Counted from the stretch's first letter, positions 31,735 to 40,325 are shown. The stretch: DNA of 44,780 bases from Pseudomonadota bacterium (GCA_016702545.1 JADJDT010000031.1:1-44780); one strand, 5' to 3'. The notes: generated from the sequence alone by a model not told the origin. A program made the numbers and translations.

Positions 31735-32516
31735 GGGTCGGCCTCCACGCTCGCATTGATGGCGAGCCTCCATCGTTGGGCTCGCGGAGCGCCCTTCATC
31801 GACCTGGCGCGCACAAGCGGAGCGAGCGTTGCCTCCTCGGTACGAACATGATCCGCAAGCACGCTCGCGAGCTCATCGCGTCCAGCCAGCTCGAGCAGAT
31901 AGCCGAGCCGTTGCGACCAGACGACGGGACAGAGCCGCGCCGCCTCGAGGAGTTTCTTCGGGGCCAACGATTCGACGAGCTCTGACAGGACGGAGGAGAC
32001 GTTGTCGAGCCCGCCGCACTGGTCTGCGTAGCCGACGATCTCCAGCGCGGTGGCTTCCTGGGACGATACGCGCATCCTGCCCCGCGGCGTGTTCTGCTCC
32101 ACCACCGGAGTGCGCTCGAGATCGTGCCGAGCCACGAACTGCACCCGCGCTTCGCCGCACGCGATGGGTCGCCGGTTCTTCGGGACCATGACCTGAAAGC
32201 GCTGCGGGCGATGGTGCGCGGCGCCGTGCAGCTCCGCGGCGCTAAGCAGGGCCACGTAGTACGGCTCTCCCAGGTGCTTCATCAGTTGCGGGACGAACTG
32301 CTCGGGCGGCAGGCAGCGAAGGCGTCGGTATTCCGGAGGCACGACCACGAAGAACCCGCGGTGGGGCGAAGCGACCTCGCTGCGCTGGCTCGCCCGGCGT
32401 AGGGCAGCCCGTACTGCGACGACCGATCCGCCAAGCGCAGACACGGCCTCAGCCAGTGTGAAGTGGTGCCGGCCGGCAGCGGACAGTGCATCAAAGTAGT
32501 CTCTCGCGGAGCCCAT
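31731..32516 (-). CDS. abiEi: AbiEi-family antitoxin and transcriptional regulator
   Basis: Antitoxin of the AbiE system, about 261 residues. The N-terminal winged helix is visible as HHFTLAEAVSALGGSVVAVR followed by RRASQRSEVASPHRGFFVVVPPEYR, the AbiEi_4 type domain that also represses its own promoter. The C-terminal antitoxin domain includes SSQEATALEIVGYADQCGGLDNVSSVL and LPxRLG-like WSQRLGYLLELAG. The ATG at 32516 has GAGGTG 9 bases upstream; an in-frame ATG at 32591 lies inside the operator and is unlikely. The stop overlaps the toxin start. Just upstream is a 29-bp imperfect inverted repeat that fits an autoregulatory operator. Confidence 0.88.
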   Translation of the reverse strand: MGSARDYFDALSAAGRHHFTLAEAVSALGGSVVAVRAALRRASQRSEVASPHRGFFVVVPPEYRRLRCLPPEQFVPQLMKHLGEPYYVALLSAAELHGAAHHRPQRFQVMVPKNRRPIACGEARVQFVARHDLERTPVVEQNTPRGRMRVSSQEATALEIVGYADQCGGLDNVSSVLSELVESLAPKKLLEAARLCPVVWSQRLGYLLELAGRDELASVLADHVRTEEATLAPLVRARSMKGAPRAQRWRLAINASVEADP

Positions 32517-32539
32517 ATGCTTGGTCACCTCTTGCGCCG

Positions 32540-32621
32540 AATAACACCCGGCGTTGCATTTCGCAAGCATCGACCACGCCGAACTGGTCACAGCCTGCGC
32601 AAAGCAACACCAGACGTTATC
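32540..32621. promoter_or_regulatory. inverted-repeat operator of the abiE operon
   Basis: Two 29-base arms (32540-32568 and 32593-32621) pair as an inverted repeat with 22 of 29 matches, separated by 24 bases. The core of each arm is GTTGC followed by a T-run and GCA. The left arm begins 24 bases upstream of the abiEi start codon. AbiEi proteins are known to bind inverted repeats at their own promoters, so an operator is the natural reading. No promoter boxes could be fixed with confidence. Confidence 0.65.
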
Positions 32622-32647
32622 TTGTGCAGGAACCGACTACCAACCCT

Positions 32648-33016
32648 CCACGCTACGAGGACGTCAAGCAGGGCACCACCGGCCACGCCGAGGCCGTGCA
32701 GGTGCGCTTCGATCCCCGCCGGCTGAGCTACGAACAGCTCCTCGCCTTCGTCTTCCGCCTGCACGATCCGACCACCGTCGACCGCCAGGGCAACGACCGC
32801 GGCACGCAATACCGCTCGACCATCTTCTTCCACAGCGACGACCAGCGCCGCACCGCCGAACGCGTCAAGCAGCAAGTCGACCAATTCAAGAAGTGGCCCC
32901 GCCCCGTCGTGACGACGATCGTCGCGGCAAGCAGCTTCTACCCGGCCGAGGGCTATCACCAGGACTACGTGGAGAAGAACCCGGGCGGGTATACGTGTCA
33001 TTTTTTGCGGGAGTGA
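32648..33016 (+). pseudogene. duplicated 3' fragment of msrA
   Basis: It encodes RYEDVKQGTTGHAEAVQVRF through to YTCHFLRE and the stop, the last 122 residues of the MsrA domain, lacking the catalytic GCFW segment. Six residues differ from the full-length copy (for example FVFR for FFFR, FHSDD for LNSDD). Upstream is the abiE operator, with no MsrA sequence, so the fragment cannot be functional on its own. The low but real divergence suggests it came in with the abiE module rather than by a very recent duplication. Confidence 0.9.
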
Positions 33017-33663
33017 GGGCGGCGCGGGGGGCGGGGTGGGGCGTGGATGCTGCCGGCGGGGTTAGGCGCAGCCGGCGCAATCCGGCGAAGGCGCTCCAGG
33101 AGCACCGCGCGATGAGGATGTTTCCCGACCGCGCGGTCAGTACCGACCGCGCGGCCCGTCGGCTCGACCAACGGTGGCCGGCACCACCCCTCGGGCAGAC
33201 CGGCTCGACCAACGGTGCCCGACGGCGCTGCATCAACGGGTGGTTGCATCAACGGGTGGCTGGTTGCATCAACGGGTGGCTGAATCAACGGGCGGCTGAA
33301 TCAACGGGCGGCTGGCACCGTTGCCCAGCACCGTTGCCCACCGTTGCCCGGCACGCACCGTTGCCCGGCACCGCCGTCGGAGATTCCTTCTGGTGCCCGG
33401 GGAATCCTTAACAGCGAATTCGCCAGAATGAGGATCGGTGCCCACGTCAATGTCGGTCTCGGGTATGTGTCATTGCGGCGAGCCCGCACCCTCTATAGTT
33501 CGCCATCGGTCCGCGACGAGAGGCGTCGACGCGCGGGTCGCGGGACCTGCCGATCGCCTGACAGGGGCCGCGGAATCGGGCTCGCTCTCACCCGGCTCGC
33601 TCTCGCCCCGGCCTCACGAGGTATTGTACGGGCCGTCTGACCGACTGCAGGAGGCGCGCGTCG
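33017..33663. other. repeat-rich intergenic region downstream of the msrA fragment
   Basis: About 650 bases with no convincing gene. The first 40 bases repeat the G-rich tail of copy 1. A 12-base palindrome GACCGCGCGGTC sits near 33129, with a near copy 18 bases on. Then comes a cluster of short repeats (listed separately). The last 250 bases are unremarkable except for AGGAGG at 33649-33654, the ribosome site of the next gene. Confidence 0.5.
33233..33366. repeat. clustered short repeats (TCAACGGG and CACCGTTGCCC)
   Basis: TCAACGGG occurs at 33233, 33249, 33269, 33285 and 33301 within units of 16 or 20 bases (TGCATCAACGGGTGGC and TGAATCAACGGGCGGC). CACCGTTGCCC follows at 33316, 33329, 33339 and 33356. 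The reverse form CAACGGTG occurs just upstream near 33170 and 33209, so the array can fold on itself. Spacing is too short and irregular for CRISPR. Confidence 0.85.
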
Positions 33664-34329
33664 ATGAGCAGGGGCCGAGCGATCCGGTGGGAGGAGCGCC
33701 TGTTGGGCTTCGACCTGCGGGTGTTCTCGAACGAGTGGCCGGCCGAGCGACGTGCTGCGTACCTGCTCCGTGAGGTAGCGCAGCCGGGCTCGGCGGATTC
33801 GGCGGTGTGGCCCTCGATCTTCGACGGCACCGTGCAGGCGCGGCCGGCGTGGGTGGGGCCCTTTCAGGATTTGTGGGAGGACCTGGCCGCGCTCGGCCAG
33901 GCGGTTGCGGCGCTCGGCGAGACGCCGCGAGGCGAGCTCGTCGCGGTCACCGTGCATGCGCGAGAACGCGCGGGGCTCGGCTCCTTTCTCGAGGCGCATC
34001 GCGGTTACGACCCGTGGACAGGGGAGCGCGTGCCGCTGCCGTACCCTCTTCCGGAGCGGTGCAGCGAGCGCTGGGCGCTGATCGGCTACGACGTGTGCGA
34101 TGTCTGGGGCCTGAGCGGGCTCTCGAACTGCGCCTACGACAGCGGACACGCGGCCGAGCTGCGCGCGGCGTGGGCGCCGCGGCTCAACGATCGGCACCTG
34201 TTCGTGACGTTGGACGACGCGGACGCCTACCGTCACGTCACCGACGCCCGCGTCGCCGAGCACGCGCCCTTCTGGGTCTTCGGGCTGTGGGCGGTGACGG
34301 GCGACGCGCTCGGGGGCGAAGGGACGTGA
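33664..34329 (+). CDS. hypothetical protein, 221 residues
   Basis: I do not recognise a family. The protein is soluble, Trp- and Ala-rich, with RWEERLLGFDLRVFSNEWPA at the start, and LVAVTVHARERAGLGSFLEA, WALIGYDVCDVWGLSGLSNC and HLFVTLDDADAYRHVTDARV further on. AGGAGG lies 9 bases before the ATG, and the codon use is consistent with a real high-GC gene. It lies between the msrA fragment and the IS21 element, the kind of place where immunity or orphan accessory genes are found, but nothing in it shows a function. Confidence 0.6.
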   Translation: MSRGRAIRWEERLLGFDLRVFSNEWPAERRAAYLLREVAQPGSADSAVWPSIFDGTVQARPAWVGPFQDLWEDLAALGQAVAALGETPRGELVAVTVHARERAGLGSFLEAHRGYDPWTGERVPLPYPLPERCSERWALIGYDVCDVWGLSGLSNCAYDSGHAAELRAAWAPRLNDRHLFVTLDDADAYRHVTDARVAEHAPFWVFGLWAVTGDALGGEGT

Positions 34330-34577
34330 TGCCGCCTCGGCTGCAGCGGCTAGAAGGCCCGGCGCGGCGGGACCGCCGCGTCGTCGTCCTCGGCGACGGA
34401 CAGCATCTCGCGCCTGCTGAACAGCGGTGCCAACCACCATCAGGTCCGGCCGGGGAGTCGAATTCTGTAGGGCTGGAACAGAGAACAACTGGCGGGACGC
34501 GACCTCGTGGATGCAACGCCCAAAAAGTGATCCAGGGCAGCACGCTAAAAGTGATCCACCCTGGGCACGGTTGAGAG

Positions 34578-35319
34578 TTAAGCGGTCTCGGTTCGTTGGC
34601 TCCTGTAGGACTTGCCCTTGGTCGTGAGGATGTGGGCGTGATGAGCGAGGCGGTCGAGCAAGGCCGTGGTGAGCTTCTCGCTGCCAAAGACCTGCACCCA
34701 CTCGCCGAAGGCTAGATTGCTGGTAACGACAGTGGAGCAGCGCTCATAGCGATCGGCGAGGAGGTTGAAGAGCAGCTCGGCCTCGACTTTGTCGAGCGGG
34801 ACAAAGCCGAGCTCATCGAGGATCAGCAGCGGCGCGCTGGTAGTGGCGGTGCAGCTGATGCAGACGGCGTTCGTCACGGGCCTCGACGAGCTGTCGGACC
34901 AGGTCGGCGACGCGGACGAAGGCGACGCGGGTGCGGCGCTTGGCCGCCTCGACGCCCAGGGCGATCGCCAGGTGCGTCTTGCCGGTGCCGATCGGGCCGA
35001 CGATGACGACATCCTCGGCATCATCGATGAATTGGCCGGTGGACAGGGCCTGGATTTTGGTTTGCTCACCCCGCAGCGCGGCCTAGTCGAGCATGTCGAG
35101 CGTCTTGGTGTCGGGGAAACGGGCCTCGGCGATGCGGCGGTGGGCGACGTTTTGCTGGCGGGTGGTGACCTCGAGCGATAGCAGCTCTTGGACGACGGCC
35201 TCGTAGGTCCACGAGCCGTCTTGGGCCTGGCGGCAGACCGCGGCGAGCTGACGGGCGATGGTCGGCAGCGAGCTCCTTGCACAGCCCTTCGATGATGGCG
35301 ATGGTGGCGGCGTGGCTCA
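34578..35319 (-). pseudogene. istB: IstB-like ATPase of IS21 element, frameshifted
   Basis: The N-terminus MSHAATIAIIEGLCKEL starts at 35319. The Walker A region GPIGTGKTHLAIALGVEAAK lies near 35000 in one frame and the C-terminal half, LLILDELGFVPLDKVEAELL to HHAHILTTKGKSYR, in another. At least two shifts are needed, near 35270 and 34860. IstB is the AAA+ helper that directs IS21 insertion. As read, the element cannot make it. Confidence 0.8.
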
Positions 35320-36789
35320 TGCGTGCACCTGCGCCAGCAAAGGCGTCGAAGTCGGCGGCACACGCCGCCTCGACGACGTAGTGAGCGAGAGGCTCGGGCA
35401 CCGGGATAGCCGCCGGTACAGCCTCACGGCGCAGCGCGGCGAGCTCGAGCAGGTGGTGCTGACCGCCGTCGAGCGCCGTGGTCAGCGCGGCGGCCACCGC
35501 CTCGGTGCCGTGCTGGACGACCGCGGCGAGCACCCGCGCCAGGAGGCGACCGGCTTCGCGCCCACCGTGGGTTTGCTCCAGCAGCGTCCACAGCCTGCCG
35601 AAGGGCTCGCCCAGCTCCGCCATCAGCTCTGGAGCGACCTGACGTACCGCTTGTGGCTTGCGGCTCAGCTCGACCAGATAGTCGCTGTAGCGGATGTGGC
35701 GCTCGTGTCGCTGACACGACGGCGAAGCTGCGTCTCCTCGCGACAGATGAAGCGAATGTCGCTCGGCCCGACGTACGCCATTACGTCGAGCAGCCGCCAG
35801 TGGCTCGGTAGCGAATACGTCTCGGCGTGGTAGGTGACCAGCGCCTTGCGGCTGGCACGAAGCGCTACGGCCAGGCGCGGCTCAAAGGGTCGAGCGGGAA
35901 GCGGCCGTAGCACCGGCTACTCCTGCGCGAAGCGCTGCATCACGGTCTGGCCCTGGGCATCGCGCCGCCGCTGCGCTTGTGTGTCGAGGCGCTCGAGCAG
36001 CTCGGCAGACACCTGCTCGAGCGTTTCGCCCGCAGGAACAGGCACCAGGTGCTGCAGCCGTATGCCCTTGCCGCGCCCCTCGACGCCTCCTTTGTCGTGT
36101 CCGGTCCCCACCCGCGCAAAGCACGGTTCGAACAGGTAGTGCGTCGATAGCGCCATGAAGCGCTGCGTCAGCACGCGCCCGGGAAACAGCACCCGCCGCA
36201 CCGCTGCCGACAAATTGTCGTAGACGCACCGCGTAGGCACGCCGCCCAGATGCGCGAACGCTCGCACGTGTCCGTCGAGAAACGCTGTCTGGTCGCACCG
36301 ATCGTACAACCACGCCACGTCTCGGCCTGAGTACATCAGCCGTAGCAAGAACATCCAACGCTTGACGCGCTGCTCGGCCAGATCGAGCGTGACCTCGAAA
36401 AAGTCGACCTGCGCTTCATCGCCAGCGCGATGCACCAGCGGCACAAAGCCCTCTGTGCGCAGCCGCCGCCATTGCCGCACCAGCTTGCGCACGCTGGTCT
36501 CGCCGACCGCCACGCCTTCGCTGACCAGCTGCTGGTGCACACGTGTCGCTGTGATGCGCTGCTTGGCCGTCGTGCGGCTCGACCAGGCCTCGAGCAGCTC
36601 CTCGACGCGCGGTCCTACCCGATCGAGCACTGGCCGCTGCCGTTTGATCGCTGGCCGGATGCGCCCCGGCTCGTCTTGCTCCACGTACTTGCGCACCGTG
36701 TTGCGGCTCAGCCCGAGCTGCTGGGCGACCTCCCGCCGACTCAGCCCTTCTACGAGCACCTTGTGTCGAATAACATGCACCTGATCCAT
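35320..36789 (-). pseudogene. istA: IstA-like transposase of IS21 element, interrupted
   Basis: Starts MDQVHVIRHKVLVEGLSRRE; the helix-turn-helix VAQQLGLSRNTVRKYVEQDE and DDE-type core (DEAQVDFFEVTL, CVYDNLSAAV, HDKGGVEGRGKG) are intact. An in-frame TAG at 35919-35917 stops it after about 290 residues. The same frame continues with FEPRLAVALRASRKALVTYH, then shifts near 35710 to RYSDYLVELSRKPQAV and the C-terminal domain, which runs directly into istB. One nonsense and at least one frameshift make it a pseudogene unless the sequence is faulty. Confidence 0.82.
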
Positions 36790-37071
36790 CCTGAGCATCC
36801 TTCCCCCGCCCAGCAATGAGTCCTTATTACCTCGATGCTAGTCGGGTCCGGGGTGCCCCGGGTGGATCACTTCCTACGTGTTGCCCTGGATCACTTTCTT
36901 AGCGCTGTGTCCAACCACGGTTGTCTCTACGCGAGTGCTGCCTGTGACCGACGGCAGGTGATCGACGACAACTAAACTTGTTGGTCGCATTGCCTCGGCT
37001 GAGATACTACCCAGCCGGGCCTGTTGCCTCACGTAAGCTGCTACCGCCGCGCATGACGGCAGGAGCGCCAC

Positions 37072-37922
37072 ATGAGGAAGCAGATCGGTTCCGCAGGTCG
37101 GGGGGAGTTGCTTCGCGCCGTAGCTGACCGCTACAGGCAGGCGAGTCGAGGGGAGAGGAAGACCGTCCTCGATGAGTGCGTCGCGATCACCGGGTATCAT
37201 CGCAAACATGCCATCAGGGTGCTCAGCGCTGCCGATTCCCGGCTGACGCGGGTGCGTCGCACGCGCCTGCGTCTCTACGACGAGGCCGTACGGGAATCCG
37301 TGGTCGTGCTCTGGGAGGCCTCGGACCGGCTATGTGGCAAGCGGCTGAAGCCGCTGATTCCGGTGCTGCTCGAGGCGCTGCAGCGCCATGGACACCTGCT
37401 GCTCGACGAGGCCGTACGTGCTCGCGTTCTGGCGATCAGCGCAGCGACGATCGACCGCCTTCTGGCACCGACCCGCCTTGCCGTGCGTGGCCGCCAACGC
37501 GCCAGCGCAAAACCGGCGATTGGTAGCAAGGTGCCCATCCGCACCTTTCGGACTGGAACGAGCCATTGCCTGGCTTCATGGAAGTCGATCTCGTCGCGCA
37601 CTCGGGCGAAAGCATGGCTGGCAGCTTCGCTCACACTCTGGTGCTCACGGATATCGCCAGTGAGTGGACCGAGTGCGTGGCCCTTCCCGTGAGGGAGGCG
37701 GTGGTCGTCGTCGACACCGTCACGAGACTCCGTCCGCTCCTGCCCTTCCCGCTGGTCGGCATCGACACCGACAACGGCAGCGAGTTCCTCAACGAGGTGA
37801 TGCTTGCCTACTGCCGCGAGGCCAGCATCGACTTCACGCGATCACGGCCCTACCGCAAGAACGACCAAGCCTGGGTGGAGCAAAAGAACGGAGCGATCGT
37901 ACGACGGCTCGTCGGCTACTGA
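37072..37922 (+). pseudogene. DDE integrase-core transposase, frameshifted and cut by an IS3 element
   Basis: The N-terminal part (MRKQIGSAGRGELLRAVADR ... DECVAITGYHRKHAIRVL) is a helix-turn-helix region. Integrase-core acidic residues follow: FMEVDLVAHSG (first Asp), IDTDNGSEFLN (second Asp) and KNDQAWVEQKNG (Glu). The two parts are in different frames, with a one-base shift at about 37545. The reading stops at RRLVGY exactly where the IS3-type terminus TGAAGTGGACCCC begins, so the 3' end was displaced by insertion. I see no matching remainder downstream. Confidence 0.75.
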
Positions 37923-37997
37923 AGTGGACCCCGGAATTTGGACCAGGGGCTAAGGTGGTAAATGGAGCCTGCTGTTCAACAAGAAGGAGCAGCAGCG

Positions 37998-38282
37998 ATG
38001 AAGAGCACCCGGACCCGACACACGGCAGCGTTCAAGGCGAAGGTCGCGCTGGAGGCGATTCGCGAGCAGCAAACCATCCCGGAGCTGGCGCGGCGCCACA
38101 GCGTGCATCCGAACCAAATCTACAAATGGAAGCGGCAGCTCGTCGAGCAGGCAGCCCAGGCCTTCGAGCGCGAGGCCGAGCCGAACCACGGCGGCGAGCG
38201 CGAGCGGGAGCTGCTGCAGAAGATTGGCGAGCTGACGGTGGAGCGCGATTTTTTGGCACACGGGCTCGCGCGGCTCCGCTAG
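37998..38282 (+). CDS. IS3-family transposase OrfA (helix-turn-helix protein)
   Basis: 94 residues. MKSTRTRHTAAFKAKVALEA begins the Tnp_1/InsE-type helix-turn-helix domain, followed by TIPELARRHSVHPNQIYKWK and a C-terminal leucine-zipper-like helix (LLQKIGELTVERDFLAHGLA). AAGGAG lies about 9 bases before the ATG. In IS3 elements OrfA binds the ends, and a programmed frameshift joins it to OrfB. This copy is full length. Confidence 0.85.
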   Translation: MKSTRTRHTAAFKAKVALEAIREQQTIPELARRHSVHPNQIYKWKRQLVEQAAQAFEREAEPNHGGERERELLQKIGELTVERDFLAHGLARLR

Positions 38283-38808
38283 CGCAGCGGCGCACGATGG
38301 TGGACCGTGAGGCTCAGCCCTCGGTCCGCCGTCAGTGCGAGTTGCTGCGCGTGAGCCGCTCGGGCCTGTACTACGAGCCGGAGGCCGACAGCGTCGACGA
38401 GCTGGCGCTGATGCTGCGTCTGGACCAGCTGCACCTGAAGTTCCCGTTCTACGGCAGCCGCAAGCTGGCCGAGCTACTGCGCGGCGAAGGGCATCGCATC
38501 AACCGCAAGCGGGTGCAGCGGCTGATGCGGCGCCTGGGCATCGAGGCCATGGTGCCCAAGCCGAACACCAGCCGTCCGGCCCCTGAGCACCCGGTCTACC
38601 CCTATCTGCTGCGGGGGCTCGATGTCTGTCGGCCGGACCAGGTCTGGGCCGCCGACATCACCTACATCCCGATGGCTCACGGCTTCGGCTATCTCGTGGC
38701 GGTCATCGACTGGTACAGCCGTCGCGTCCTGAGCTGGCGGCTGTCCAACACGCTCGACACCCGCTTCTGCGTCGAGGCGCTGCACGAGGCGCTCGAGTGC
38801 TTCGGCGC

Positions 38809-38948
38809 CCCCACCATCTTCAACACCGACCAGGGCTCGCAGTTCACGCAGGTCCCCACCATCTTCAACACCGACCAGGGCTCGCAGTTCAGTTCACGCA
38901 GGTCCCCACCATCTTCAACACCGACCAGGGCTCGCAGTTCACGCAGGT
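38809..38948 (+). repeat. triplicated 45-base segment in truncated orfB
   Basis: Three consecutive copies of a segment beginning CCCCACCATCTTCAACACCG: 38809-38853, 38854-38903 (with an extra five bases, AGTTC) and 38904-38948. The copies are otherwise identical. They lie at the break point of the IS3 element. Confidence 0.95.
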
Positions 38949-38954
38949 CCAGGT

Positions 38955-38983
38955 CCCGAACCAGGGTTCGTGAAGAAGCATGA
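38955..38983 (+). repeat. hairpin motif, copy 1 (REP-like)
   Basis: CCCGAACC-A-GGGTTCG forms a small stem, followed by the constant tail TGAAGAAGCATGA. It marks the junction between the truncated IS3 element and a repeat that leads into the RAYT-like gene. In the IS3 reading frame it encodes VREEA and a stop. Confidence 0.8.
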
Positions 38984-39180
38984 GCCACCGGGGCTGCCGC
39001 GAACGGCGAGCGAGGGCGAGCGGAGCGGTTCGTTCGGGCGCGGCAGGGGCCTCTGCATCGGCCGCGACGACCTTGCAGCGGCGGCTCTTGGGGTTGGTTT
39101 CGGGCGCGGGGCGGAGCTGTGGCGAGGCGCTGCGGCGAGCGGTGGTGCGGGACGGCGTTCGGGTCAGCGAGAACGAGCGG
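38955..39180. repeat. 226-bp repeat upstream of the RAYT 3' end, copy 1
   Basis: Begins with the hairpin motif and matches 41191-41413 in the same orientation with only about a dozen differences. It carries no convincing gene. It lies directly downstream of the RAYT-like gene (which reads leftward) and is probably the end of that mobile element. Confidence 0.9.
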
Positions 39181-39191
39181 CGCGTGGCCGC

Positions 39192-40091
39192 TCACGGAGC
39201 CTGGGCGCAGCAGACGCCCGCGTACACTCGCAGTCCGTAGGTGCCGAAGGGGAATACCACGCCGCGGGCGCCTGCACGCCACTGGAGCCAGGCCTCGCGA
39301 TAGCCCGCAAGGAAGCTGCGCAGGCGTGCGAGCGCTTCGATGCGCGCCCACTTGTTGCCCCCGGCGACGCGAGGGCTCGGTTGCCGGCGCGGCTCGGCGT
39401 TTCCGGGTGAGCCGAAGGCGGATTGCCGCAGCACCTGGCGACGGCCGAGCACGCTGCGGCCTGCCCTCTGGCGCTCCCGCGCAAGCTCAGCCTCCCGCGC
39501 GGTCACCGCGGCGCGGAGCGTGGCGAGGTAGTGCTCCTGCGATGCGTGGGCCAGGGCCGGCAGCGGCGCCATCGTCAGCGTCGCGTGGCGTGGCAGCGGA
39601 CCATGCTCGCGGAAGAAGCCGACCGGTCGCTTGTAGACGCGAGGACGCGCCATCCGGGCGAGCACGCTGATGACGCCAGGCCAGTGGTGGTGCTGCGTCA
39701 CCAGACCGGCGGCGACGGGGTTCGTCAGCGTGTAGACCGCCTTCGCGAGCTGGGCCTGCTCGTCAGCGAGGCGCACCACCGAGGGTTGCTCGCTGGCCCA
39801 CAGGTTCTCCCAGCGGCCCCAATGGGCCTTGAGACACTTCGCCGTGAACTCGAAGATCCAGCGGCAAAACTCGGGAGCCTCGCCGCGAACGTCGGTGGCT
39901 ACGATGTGCAGGTGGTTCGACATCGCGCAGAAGGCGTGGAGCCGTAGGCCGTAGCGCTCGGCTGCCACCGCGAGGCAGTAGCCGATGATGCCGTTCACCG
40001 CCGACGACGGGCGCAGCAGGAACTGCCGCTGCGTGCAGCGCCTCGAGATCATGATCGTCTCACCGGCGATCACGGGCCGCGGAAGGCTCAT
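39192..40091 (-). CDS. REP-associated tyrosine transposase-like protein (RAYT, Y1 HUH family)
   Basis: Single-strand DNA transposase of the IS200/IS605-related Y1 class. Starts MSLPRPVIAGETIMISRRCT, then the HUH motif MSNHLHIVATD (HLH at residues 60-62) and the tyrosine region AVYTLTNPVAAGLV (Tyr about 120), with FCRWIFEFTAKCLKAHWGRW between, all as in COG1943 RAYT-type proteins. A C-terminal extension of about 150 residues ends FGTYGLRVYAGVCCAQAP. A second, partial copy of the C-terminal part lies at 43561-43891. The frame is open throughout, so it may be active. RAYTs move or maintain small palindromic REP elements; hairpin motifs of that kind surround this gene. Confidence 0.85.
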   Translation of the reverse strand: MSLPRPVIAGETIMISRRCTQRQFLLRPSSAVNGIIGYCLAVAAERYGLRLHAFCAMSNHLHIVATDVRGEAPEFCRWIFEFTAKCLKAHWGRWENLWASEQPSVVRLADEQAQLAKAVYTLTNPVAAGLVTQHHHWPGVISVLARMARPRVYKRPVGFFREHGPLPRHATLTMAPLPALAHASQEHYLATLRAAVTAREAELARERQRAGRSVLGRRQVLRQSAFGSPGNAEPRRQPSPRVAGGNKWARIEALARLRSFLAGYREAWLQWRAGARGVVFPFGTYGLRVYAGVCCAQAP

Positions 40092-40141
40092 GCGGCGCTC
40101 GGAGCTGAGCAACCGCCGTGCCTGAGCTGTCACGACGGATA

Positions 40142-40325
40142 ATCGCGCGGTTCCAGCACTCGCCTCGGGGCTTCATCCGAAAGCCGGCTCCGGGTCAGCC
40201 GAATGCCGGCCGTGGCCCTGAGAATATTGGGCGTCGTCTCAGAGCGCCGGCGACCAGCCCCCGGTTGATCGATGCGCCAGCGGCGCGCGTTGGCCTTCGC
40301 CGCCAGAGGACGAAATCAACCCCGG
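40142..40325. repeat. repeat upstream of the RAYT gene, copy 1
   Basis: 40142-40213 matches 41599-41670 at 66 of 72 positions, and 40294-40325 matches 41751-41782 closely (CCTTCGCCGCCAGAGG...). Both blocks are in the same order and orientation as in the second copy. They appear to be the other end of the RAYT-bearing element. The rest of the gap up to 40446 is noncoding and becomes AT-richer. Confidence 0.85.

Larger units (their letters stand above)
34521..36901. mobile_element. IS21-family insertion sequence, decayed
   Basis: The ends carry inverted repeats of about 47 bases (34521-34567 and 36853-36901). Each contains two copies of AAGTGATCC about 20 bases apart: AAAGTGATCCAGGGC outside and AAGTGATCCACCC inside. 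Repeated transposase-binding motifs at each end are a feature of IS21. Inside are istA and istB on the reverse strand, both interrupted. I see no clear target duplication. About 2.4 kb, normal for the family. Confidence 0.85.
37920..38954 (+). mobile_element. IS3-family insertion sequence, right end missing
   Basis: The left terminus TGAAGTGGACCCCGGAATTT is typical of IS3-group ends. It is followed by orfA and an overlapping-phase orfB. The right end is absent: orfB loses homology after the second catalytic Asp, passes through a triplicated 45-base segment, and meets the small hairpin motif at 38955. The element lies inside an older transposase gene, giving a nested arrangement. Confidence 0.8.
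38297..38983 (+). pseudogene. IS3-family transposase OrfB, truncated
   Basis: The HTH_21 region (VRRQCELLRVSRSGLYYEPE, YGSRKLAELLRGEGHRINRK) and the integrase core are clear up to VWAADITYIPMAHGFGYLVA (first Asp), VIDWYSRRVLSWRLS and GAPTIFNTDQGSQF (second Asp). The catalytic Glu region is missing. The reading then repeats PTIFNTDQGSQF and ends RTRVREEA at a stop supplied by the hairpin motif. Inactive as read. Confidence 0.85.

Noticed and set aside
32540..32621. abiE inverted repeat considered as an attC site because of ATAAC and GTTAT ends
   Set aside because: The ends do not fit RYYYAAC and GTTRRRY, and the arms are long and continuous, as for an operator.
33233..33366. Short repeats considered as a CRISPR array
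   Set aside because: Units of 8-11 bp at irregular 10-20 bp spacing, and no cas genes.
39192..40091. RAYT-like gene considered as a plain IS200 transposase
   Set aside because: The NPVAAGLV tyrosine region, the long C-terminal extension and the surrounding hairpin motifs fit the RAYT group better; IS200 proteins are about 150 residues.
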